Shown: piece after piece, positions 56,814 to 64,000 of the stretch | How the letters are laid out: each line of letters begins with the position of its first letter | Position numbering within the stretch: position 1 is the stretch's first letter | Assembly: GCA_942159475.1 (NCBI GenBank) | Contig: OW804096.1 | Span: 129,942,941-130,006,940, forward strand | DNA length: 64,000 nucleotides | Direction of reading: 5' to 3' | From: Sthenelais limicola | Taxonomy: Eukaryota > Annelida > Polychaeta > Phyllodocida > Sigalionidae | Position numbers and translations under genes: made by a program | Notes under the pieces: generated by a model | What the model saw: only the letters and a program-made list of their open reading frames with translations | Databases searched by the model: none | Told to the model about the DNA's origin: nothing

Positions 56814-57202
56814 CGCCTTTTCGTTCTAGGTCTACACTCCCTACTCTGATCACATTCGGTATACAATTGTTATAAAAGGCGATTGTAACATCTATCCATA
56901 GGCTCTTGGCCATACCCTATACAATTGATAGAGCAATATACACACTCAATATACACAACAATCTTACACAGTCTCTGTTTATAGTGTAGAGCGCGGACGT
57001 CACTTTGTCCTACATATTGACCTTACAGCTGTTTTACCTAGTGTTTACATAACCAATTTAATGCAAGGGCAAATACAGTATATGTTTCAATCGCTATCAG
57101 AACACAATCAGTGACATGAAAATTGAAATAATTCCTTTATACACATTACTACCAATTGATATATCATACGTTTACGACTCATTAATGATATTGAGAGAGT
57201 GA
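56814..57202 (-). other. LINE inter-ORF spacer
   Basis: These 389 bases between ORF1 and ORF2 hold no ORF. The spacer is longer than in many LINEs and raises the question of how ORF2 is translated. Confidence 0.7.
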
Positions 57203-59059
57203 CTATTTGACTTTTTTCAGTAGATCAAGTTTGGACCCACGACTGGCATTTTGACTCATTCGCTGGTACGATGTGTTTAACAGACTTTCAGAGTTCGGAT
57301 GCGGGGTAGAAATCATTCCTCGTGTTATCCTTGTTCTGAATTCTCGTGCTTCAGTCTTGTGATCATCTAATTGTTCTGGCTGCGTGTCTACAACCTCCAA
57401 AGAGTCATGATCAAGGTAATCCATCATATGTAGAACTCTACTATCTCTGTCATCTTTTTCATGGTCGCTCGGTGGAGGGTCATCATGGACGAGATTGCTG
57501 GCTATAGATACATCTTGGGTTAGAGCAATGGCTTGGTCTTCCTTATTTTCCTCCATGATTTCATTGCCCTCCTTCCCTGGTGTCTTTCTTACTAATCCGG
57601 AACCTGTTCCTAGTGGTACAGCTCGTCTCGTATCTCTCTTTGGTGTTTTGTTGTATTTAAAGACCAAATGATCCCTGTGCTTACGGATAGGTGAAATTGG
57701 TTCGTCAAGAGGGAATTTCGCCCTCATACTTTCCCTAACCTCCATCAGTATCTTTCCTAGTTGGTTTCCACCCTCCCACGAGTGGTCGTCGAGCCTATAG
57801 TTGCCAAGGTAACACCCAGCGCCATATTTCATATTTGGTGTGGCCTCTATTAGCTCGCATCTGCCGAGCCCCACTAATTTTCTCCTTAGCTCTTTATTCT
57901 GCTCGAACTTCGCCATTATGATCTTTTTCATCTCCGTGTCTGCCATCGCTTCCCAGTTGGGATTCGTGGGGATTGCCTCTCCGTATCGCTTGCACATCCT
58001 AGGGTCTCTCGAATTAGTTATCTTTGTTCTAATCCGGTCTTTTTGAAGGATCTCCGCTTTTTTGGCAAAAAAGGCTTGCTCTGACGACGTATACTCAAAC
58101 TCCTCATATATGAATTTAACACCATAGAAGTTCGAGAGGAATGCCCTCTCCCCCTGGAAGGCATAGCCTCCATCCACGGGCACTATTTTCGTTGTCTCGG
58201 GTAGCACTTCTTCTGGGATAGTCTCAAGAAGACTGTTATCATAAATTTTCCCATTCAGTATTAGTTGGTCACCCTTGGCCCTTGTTTCCTCTTCTTTATA
58301 GCCAAGCGCTATCGCCCTCTTTGCGATCTGGTGAGCCAGACTGCGCTTCTGTTGTACTCTCTGTGGTAGGACGTTATTCAACTTCACGAATTTGAGATAA
58401 TTGTACCTTTGGCCCTTAAACTTAGTTCTGTCCTTCAGTACTTTTTGGCCACGGATAAGATCTTCTTTGATGCCTATGTTCGTTAGTTTAACCATCATCT
58501 TCGGTGGTATTTTCCCTTTTTGGTATCCTTGTCGGTATGCTTTCTGTACAAGGTCATGGGTGAAGTGGGGAATTAACAATTGGCAAAGACTTACTACTTT
58601 ATCGATAGGGCTTTCACCCTTATAGAATTCCAGTCCTTCAATCTCTAAGTAGTTCTCCTTTGCCATTGTCTCACATCCGTCGATCTGTTTTTTCAAACAA
58701 TGGATATCTTGGTTCGTATATTCACCCTCTCGTTTCACATCAAATAGAACATCTTCCAATTCTCTTCTCTTTGAAATTTCTCCATCTAAGTCCATGATTA
58801 GATCATTGACAAAATTCGAGTTTACCTCAATCGAACTTTTTAGTTCAGTTTTGTCGTCGCTCAGTCTTTTCTCTACCGATTCTTGAAACTCTTTTTGTTT
58901 CGTCATTAATGTAGCCATCTGCGCACGTAATGTATCCATTTCGGCAGAAACGTCTGGGTTGTATATTGAAGACACTTCCTCAGTATCGCTTTGTGGCGAT
59001 TGTGATGCAACTTGAGCTTGCCTTCTCCTTTTTCTACGCTGGCCACGACCAGCCCCCAT
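57203..59059 (-). CDS. LINE ORF1: coiled coil-RRM-CTD protein fused to a NADAR domain, 618 aa
   Basis: ORF1 proteins of this type bind the element RNA and chaperone nucleic acids. A basic start (RGQRRKRRRQ) is followed by a coiled coil (about 38-130) and an RRM-like region (about 136-225, beginning NYLEIEGLEF). A CTD-like part (about 226-285, with LPQRVQQKRSLAHQIAKRA) follows. This is the type II, Transposase_22-like layout. Residues about 296-450 then match the NADAR (YbiA/DUF1768) family in order: LSNFY 308-312, SSEQAF 325-330, AKF 383-385, LIEAT 403-407, YGAG 412-415 and GGNQLGKILMEVR 430-442. Canonical members have W before the G-x-G; here it is Y. A charged tail (451-618) follows. NADAR proteins act on ADP-ribose-linked substrates, including removal of ADP-ribose from guanine in DNA/RNA, so an anti-ADP-ribosylation role is inferred. 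The frame is intact. Confidence 0.88.
   Translation of the reverse strand: MGAGRGQRRKRRRQAQVASQSPQSDTEEVSSIYNPDVSAEMDTLRAQMATLMTKQKEFQESVEKRLSDDKTELKSSIEVNSNFVNDLIMDLDGEISKRRELEDVLFDVKREGEYTNQDIHCLKKQIDGCETMAKENYLEIEGLEFYKGESPIDKVVSLCQLLIPHFTHDLVQKAYRQGYQKGKIPPKMMVKLTNIGIKEDLIRGQKVLKDRTKFKGQRYNYLKFVKLNNVLPQRVQQKRSLAHQIAKRAIALGYKEEETRAKGDQLILNGKIYDNSLLETIPEEVLPETTKIVPVDGGYAFQGERAFLSNFYGVKFIYEEFEYTSSEQAFFAKKAEILQKDRIRTKITNSRDPRMCKRYGEAIPTNPNWEAMADTEMKKIIMAKFEQNKELRRKLVGLGRCELIEATPNMKYGAGCYLGNYRLDDHSWEGGNQLGKILMEVRESMRAKFPLDEPISPIRKHRDHLVFKYNKTPKRDTRRAVPLGTGSGLVRKTPGKEGNEIMEENKEDQAIALTQDVSIASNLVHDDPPPSDHEKDDRDSRVLHMMDYLDHDSLEVVDTQPEQLDDHKTEAREFRTRITRGMISTPHPNSESLLNTSYQRMSQNASRGSKLDLLKKVK
57710..58174 (-). 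other. NADAR (YbiA/DUF1768-like) domain within LINE ORF1
   Basis: This segment encodes residues 296-450 of ORF1. The series FLSNFY, E327 in SSEQ, AKF, LIEAT, YGAG and GNQLGKILMEVR occurs in the order and spacing of the NADAR family. It lies in frame with, and downstream of, the RRM/CTD part, with no stop between them. Confidence 0.85.
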
Positions 59060-59325
59060 TGTTCAGTGTTTGTTTACCGTGGTTACTGGCGGCAAACTCA
59101 GGTAATGTGCCCCACTATCGCTCAACTCGCACTGGGTATAATAAAATTGTATTATATATCGGTTATCATCCCAAATCGACCAATATATCTTAAAAGTCCG
59201 TGTTCTATGTTCACAAACAGAGCTGTTTTGATGTAGATCGCTACTCAATGATGGGCTGCATTACGATAGATCGTCGATTTAAATTTCCTCGAACCGATCG
59301 GGCGTCTTACTATGCGGCCATCTTG
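59060..59325 (-). other. LINE 5' UTR with YY1-like motif at its end
   Basis: Between the ORF1 ATG and the presumed 5' end are about 266 bases. At 59314-59325 the - strand reads CAAGATGGCCGC, a YY1-type motif. The same kind of site lies at the start of mammalian LINE-1 and positions its transcription start. The boundary is inferred from this motif. Confidence 0.5.
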
Positions 59326-60540
59326 TCATAAAATTAAAATACTTTATTTATTATTTTTTTGAGCGGGAAATCGTGGCTCTAAGGATCTTCCCTCATTCTT
59401 TTCAAGTTTAATTACGGTACATCATTCCCCCCTTTTTCCCGTTTTGTCTCCATGGCTCAGTATGTGGCAAAGCTCTACTAGCCGAGAGACAAGAGGACTT
59501 TGCCTACATAGCATCTGAACATCCACTCCGCCGCATCGCAAGAAAATAACCCTCAAAATCGATACTCCCCGTTATAAGGGGATTGACCATTCTGTTTGTA
59601 CAAAGCGACCAACCCAGAAGGTTTGAGCTCTCGTACTTATAGACTGTAGCAGAAGCGATATACACTATTGCTGGTAAAGGCTCTCTATTTAAGAAATGTG
59701 GGAGCGCATTTTTCTTTCAATTTTACGTGTGGGTTTTATACGATGTCCTTGATAACTCTTTCCTATGTTCACCCTTTCGCACACCCAATATTACCTAATC
59801 TTTTACCTTTATTATTTATTCTATTAACCCCTAACTTTCCCAGTTCCTTACGTGCCCTTTGCCTTAGCTTCCCATAGAAACCCTTAGCATTCCTATTATA
59901 ATGATCTTTCGCTTAGCACTGATACAAGGGAAGTAAATTAAAAGCTCGCAGCAATAGGTATTTATGTGAGTATACTATATGGAACACACTAGACATTGAC
60001 ATAGATTGTAATGTTTTGCTGGCTATTAGTAGAACGCTCATTTATCGTCGTTTTTGTTGCTGGATCGATCTGCACTTTTTTAGAACGCCTGGCTATATAT
60101 GATTCGGAATACATTGTCAGCCCAATAGGATATTTTGAATGACAGCGCTGTATGATCGCGGTTGAAATCCTGCGTAGGCCTATGAAACATCGGCCTCTGC
60201 AATGTTTTATGTTATATCCCTATATATAGATTATAGGCCTATGTGATTTGGGGAGCAGCTTCTTGGATTTAAGAATAAAACGCGGTTATAGATGTCCTCA
60301 TGGCATCAATAAATTTCAGTTTCCATGTTCTATGAAAAGAATATATTAAATTGAGTGCCTATCATCAGATTGGCTGCAAAACACTGATCGCTCTGTCTAT
60401 GGGGCAAAAGCATGTGTATGGAGAATTAGGGTGAATATTTCTCGTATACTTAGGCCTAATACTATTCGAAATAACCCTCTCATGAGCAATAATAGGCCTA
60501 CATATATAATAAAGGTTTACCGCAGTATGCAATAAACATA
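59326..60540. other. Intergenic or intronic DNA upstream of the XK-related exon
   Basis: No ORF with a recognisable domain lies here. Four TAGGCCTA octamers cluster at 60175, 60234, 60451 and 60493. If the acceptor at 60559 is used, at least part of this stretch is the intron that follows a 5' untranslated exon. Confidence 0.5.
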
Positions 60541-60559
60541 TTTTTACTTCTATTTGCAG
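60541..60559 (+). promoter_or_regulatory. Splice acceptor of the XK-related gene
   Basis: TTTTTACTTCTATTTGCAG is a typical 3' splice site with a strong pyrimidine tract. The exon would start at 60560. The coding frame meets TAG at 60561-60563, so the part before 60672 is 5' UTR and an upstream untranslated exon is implied. Confidence 0.7.
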
Positions 60560-60671
60560 GTAGTGATGGGTACATCCCTGGACGCTTGTGATAAACTCTT
60601 CTGTCACCCTCCTCAGTCGGAATCTTTACCTCAGCCTCGTCATCTATCTCAACTCTGATGTCAGTGTCACC

Positions 60672-62300
60672 ATGCCGACGCCGACAGATTCTAGTGCCCA
60701 GCGCCCCCAGCTCCTGGAACCGGAACCATGGCAAGACTTCCGGTGCGCGGATCCAGTCCGTTCTTGCCTTGGCACAACTTCCTTTCTGCTGATCACTGTG
60801 ATCGTGATTGGCGATATCTTCACAGACATATGGATTACGGCCATATTTGGCTTGCGAGGTCACATGATTCTCGCTGGTGTTTGCCTTCTCGTGCTGGTCA
60901 CTAACAGTCTCATCTGTGCTTTCATGTATGCTGTGCTCTTCAAATATGAAGGGAGTGGCGGTAGTGGAGGAGGAAGCAGTGACCCTCCATTTTATTATGT
61001 ACCTGGCTGTTTACTTCTCAATGTGCCCTTTCAGTTGGGAATCATCGGTCATCGCTTCAAACATTTCGGTCAGAGATCCAAACATTGTTGCACTATTGCA
61101 GACCAAAGAAACAGCAAAGAATGGGCTTATGCCAAACTCAAACTTGCCCAGGGCATCTTTCAATCTGCCTCTATGTTGATAATCAACATCTATGCCACTC
61201 TGGTATATTGGAACAGTCACCAAGTAGAAACCATCCAGTATTTCTCTGCGGGATTCTCTTTCGCTTCACTCGTTTCTGGTGCAGTAAATCATGAAAAGGT
61301 GCGAAAGGAACGAGTGCGACATGCAATTGTTGGCGTAGCACAAATATCATGCATTGTGGTGTATAAAACATTAATGCTTGGAGCCAGAATTCTAGCTCTC
61401 GTAAATTTTTTGTACTTTTACCATGAACTTCTTGCTGCCATTTTATTACCACATTTTCTCGTAGTTTTCATCTTCTTCGCGTACGTTTACCGAGCTGTGT
61501 GGAAAGTACGATACTATAAAATATTTCTCCACACAATCTATTGTATCCTGGCATATTTTCCCATACATAATGACTATCGCCCTGAGGGAGAGATCCTCTT
61601 ATACTACACACTTTTCATCATTGAGAACATCCTTATGGTGTCTGTGCCCTACGCATTGAAAACCACACAAGAACGTCCCAAGATCCACCTTCCTGGTTCA
61701 CAATATTACTACGTCATCACTGTTGGTATACTAGTGGGGTCCGCAGTTGGACTCTGTTTCATGGCCATCTATTACTTTCTTTTGCATCGTTCCAAAGCTA
61801 AAATTCAGGAACAGCATTTGAATTGGTTGTCTCGCTTTTGCATCTGGTCCAATAAGGAGGAAGATGCTCCTGCTCGTCCAATGACTACACAATCGTCTCC
61901 AGATGGGAGCAGGTTCTTAGCATGTGAAGAGGAAAACGCCAATATGCACAACACGATGGATGAAAATATTGAACATGAGCATTTGCTGACAGTGACAAAT
62001 GAACTGGATGAATCAGGTCCTCAACCAAGCTATCGGTCAACTTTGAGCTGTCACCATGGTAACTCAACAAACACAAGCAGTAGGGTAAGGGATGGAAGAG
62101 AAATGGGCAGTTCAGATGATGGGGATTATAAAGGGGGTGGAACAGAGAATGGCACAGCCACCAGAGACGGGGGTGAGTATGGGGATGGCACCGACCATCA
62201 TCACACAGGCAGACCTAGTGTATTGTCAGGGGATGATGATATGAGGGATTACGATTCAGATCAGGATCAAGATACAAGACCCCTACATGTCATAGTGTGA
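60672..62300 (+). CDS. XK-related (XKR) membrane protein, 542 aa
   Basis: XK-related proteins are multipass membrane proteins, several of which scramble phospholipids during apoptosis. I chose the ATG at 60672 because it has a good Kozak context (GTCACCATGC); the frame extends upstream only into the 5' UTR. About ten hydrophobic segments are visible (about 33-58, 64-90, 108-127, 155-180, 188-204, 216-250, 252-275, 280-297, 305-328, 346-371). Family features include DIFTDIWIT near 48-56, the QSASMLIINIY segment near 164-174, LLYYTLFIIEN (309-319) and VGLCFMAIYYFLLH (359-372). The C-terminal tail of about 170 residues is acidic, with many D/E and S/T. Some XKRs are activated by caspase cleavage in this tail, but I see no unambiguous site. 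The coding region is in one exon, whereas vertebrate relatives usually have several coding exons. I cannot assign a specific paralogue. Confidence 0.85.
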   Translation: MPTPTDSSAQRPQLLEPEPWQDFRCADPVRSCLGTTSFLLITVIVIGDIFTDIWITAIFGLRGHMILAGVCLLVLVTNSLICAFMYAVLFKYEGSGGSGGGSSDPPFYYVPGCLLLNVPFQLGIIGHRFKHFGQRSKHCCTIADQRNSKEWAYAKLKLAQGIFQSASMLIINIYATLVYWNSHQVETIQYFSAGFSFASLVSGAVNHEKVRKERVRHAIVGVAQISCIVVYKTLMLGARILALVNFLYFYHELLAAILLPHFLVVFIFFAYVYRAVWKVRYYKIFLHTIYCILAYFPIHNDYRPEGEILLYYTLFIIENILMVSVPYALKTTQERPKIHLPGSQYYYVITVGILVGSAVGLCFMAIYYFLLHRSKAKIQEQHLNWLSRFCIWSNKEEDAPARPMTTQSSPDGSRFLACEEENANMHNTMDENIEHEHLLTVTNELDESGPQPSYRSTLSCHHGNSTNTSSRVRDGREMGSSDDGDYKGGGTENGTATRDGGEYGDGTDHHHTGRPSVLSGDDDMRDYDSDQDQDTRPLHVIV

Positions 62301-62989
62301 GGCTCTAGTAATTGGAGATCGAAGGGTGAATAGAAAAGAAGTGAATCCAGGGGACCCTATAGCGACTAGGCCTTTAGGAAACAATGGGATTAGAGCACGG
62401 GTCTGTGATAGAGAATATCATGTTTCAGTGCGTCCTCAAATAATTATAGACACTGTTACTTATATTCTAGCTTAGGTAAAGAGATCCCTTTAAAGATGTA
62501 AATGGCGTTAAGGTTAGTTACAACGGATTGTACACCCAGGCATGAAGCAGCTAATTGAGTCCATATCTCATACTTGAAACTGAGATTACGAATATTAAAG
62601 AAGTTCTATCAGTAGATCTATACACAACTGCATGGGACCTTCTAGATCACGGTAAATCCTAGGGAATGTAAATATCAACAGCTACATATAGAAAGGGAGA
62701 AAGTCAACGAATAAACAAACCAGTTAAGTGATTCTATCGGATGATCGGTCAGTATGCAAACTTTGGACATTGCAAGGCGTTGTTTTCAATTTCAACAAAC
62801 CCTGACATATTAATATACATTTCTCTTTAAACAACTTGAAATATATTGCTTTTTACATTTCGTGATCAAGATTAATTGTTGAAGTAGTTCTTTAGGTGGA
62901 TTTGTTAACATAGAAATATAATGTACTATCATGACCAATTGAATATCAATGTGTTAAGGATGGTTTCTAGGTTCCTAGTGAACAGGAGA

Positions 62990-62995
62990 AATAAA
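62990..62995 (+). promoter_or_regulatory. Polyadenylation signal AATAAA, candidate for XKR
   Basis: AATAAA lies 690 bases after the XKR stop. A second AATAAA at 63381-63386 is an alternative distal signal. Confidence 0.45.
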
Positions 62996-63380
62996 CTTTG
63001 TATAGTTGTTTACGATGGGCGGAAAACTATTTTAATCGCCTCAAACGAGTCCCTGAATCTATAGATGTTTTCCTGAGAACAAGGTGTTTATGCATATCAG
63101 ACCAGTGGGCATGCCTCACACTTTATATTTCTAGGTAATTATAGAACTTAAAATTGTTGAATATTATAAATGAATCTCCTGGAAAGTCAAAGGATCAAAG
63201 GTCACAAGGTTTTCCATAATATGTAAATATATTATATATATGTGTTTCAGTTAAGACACACTTTGATATTGAAATTTTATCTTGGTAATATTATGAGCAT
63301 ATTCATAAATATACAGGTTGAAGAAGACATTGTAGATATCTCATGTACTATAAGAACGATATCTTATTGATATTTACATT

Positions 63381-63386
63381 AATAAA
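63381..63386 (+). promoter_or_regulatory. Distal polyadenylation signal AATAAA, candidate for XKR
   Basis: This is the second AATAAA downstream of the XKR stop, followed by T-rich sequence. Use of either signal needs transcript data. Confidence 0.4.
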
Positions 63387-64000
63387 GCGATTTTAGCTCC
63401 TCTGTTAGTCATTTGATTTGGTCACTTACTACGACTGTGGGTCAATGATGTTTACTCAATCGGAATGATGAAATGCTCCGATTTTAACAACCAAAAGATA
63501 GTACATTCGTGAAACATGATTGATCGATCTCACGTAACCGAACTTGAAGTCTTTCCACATTCACAAGCATCCTTGTCTGCGCCAAGTCAAAACATTGTAG
63601 ACAGTTAAGTTTTATTTTGCCCCAACTGACTTTTCAAATCATGTTATGTCCATTTAATGGTTTGCCTCAGACTGGTTTAGATTTCTCCGACACTGCTGAT
63701 TGGTATCAGCTAGTCAGGGAAAACCAAACATTAAATCATGCATGCATGCCCTTATGAATGGAAGAGCTAGGACTATACGGCAAAAGTACCCACAACTACG
63801 GACTTCGAAAATCCATGAAAATGATATCCTTTCCCCTGATAGAAGTATTTGCGTCTATTGTTTTGATAATTAAACATCGATGAAATTAGCAACAAAAATT
63901 CCCAATTTTTCCCTGTAATTCTAGAGGGTAATCTGTCGTCCATGTAGAACTAATCTGTTTGAGTAACGTGGTAAAGTGACGTGACACTTGTGATGAGTTC

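Larger units (their letters stand above)
53578..59325 (-). mobile_element. LINE (non-LTR retrotransposon) with NADAR-bearing ORF1
   Basis: On the - strand the order is: 5' region with a CAAGATGGCCGC motif (59314-59325), ORF1 (59059 to 57203), a 389-base spacer, ORF2 with apurinic-type endonuclease and reverse transcriptase (56813 to 53967), a 3' UTR of about 370 bases, and an 18-base poly(A) (poly(T) at 53578-53595). The APE endonuclease, RT without RNase H and the C-terminal WNNLPEQIRN-type ending fit the CR1/L2/Daphne/Jockey group, but I cannot fix the clade. Both ORFs are intact and the element seems full-length. The right boundary is approximate because I found no target-site duplication. 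Confidence 0.9.
62301..64000 (+). other. XKR 3' UTR and downstream DNA, no further gene recognised
   Basis: The first 0.7-1.1 kb is probably XKR 3' UTR, depending on which poly(A) signal is used. The rest, to the window end, has no ORF or repeat that I recognise. Confidence 0.5.

Noticed and set aside
53578..59340. Target-site duplication for the LINE
   Set aside because: Sequences next to the poly(T) (TCATTTAAACATAA) and beyond 59325 (TCATAAAATTAAAA) look alike only in composition, so no duplication is claimed.
1..64000. CRISPR arrays, operons, bacterial promoters, rRNA or tRNA genes
   Set aside because: No spaced direct-repeat arrays, no compact gene clusters and no recognisable structured RNA genes; the window is metazoan-like.

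Overview
The window looks like a stretch of a metazoan, probably marine-invertebrate, nuclear genome. It is AT-rich and mostly non-coding, with microsatellites, MITE-like inverted repeats, two apparently intact retrotransposons and one host gene (an XK-related membrane protein). The octamer TAGGCCTA is over-represented in the host DNA. I associate that with marine invertebrate deuterostomes, but the species assignment is only a weak inference.

Layout. Positions 1-16302 are host intergenic DNA with a MITE-like inverted repeat (3863-3981), a near-perfect hairpin (4664-4729) and a low-complexity cluster (about 8995-10690). Positions 16307-37539 are one very large (21.2 kb) Ty3/Gypsy-type endogenous retrovirus-like element on the + strand. 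It has 706-bp LTRs of equal length and apparently identical sequence, TG...CA ends and a 4-bp TAGG target-site duplication. It carries gag, pol (PR-RT-RNaseH-IN), five small ORFs between pol and env, and an F-type env. Positions 37544-53577 are host DNA with no recognised gene. Positions 53578 to about 59325 are a non-LTR retrotransposon (LINE) on the - strand with poly(A), an endonuclease/RT ORF2 and an unusual ORF1. From 60557 to the end lies the main exon and 3' region of the XK-related gene.

Two findings stand out. First, the five ORFs between pol and env of the LTR element are, by eye, divergent copies of one small, probably helical protein. They share an N-terminal block (hydrophobic helix, P-x-x-R, then R-[LI]-x-x-[ED]-[TW]-[HY]) and a C-terminal block (TG[LM]-like helix, then PxxW-like). 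Each open frame runs into a splice-donor-like sequence at about the same place in the protein. A leader splice donor upstream of gag and a strong acceptor directly before env suggest a complex-retrovirus-like splicing programme. Second, the LINE ORF1 protein has the usual basic/coiled-coil/RRM/CTD layout but is followed by a NADAR (YbiA/DUF1768-like) domain. That family acts on ADP-ribose-linked substrates, so the LINE may carry an enzyme that counters host ADP-ribosylation.

Both mobile elements look young: open frames are intact, the LTRs match and the poly(A) is present. The host gene has a typical acceptor, Kozak-like start and poly(A) signals. All domain calls come from reading motifs, without database searches.
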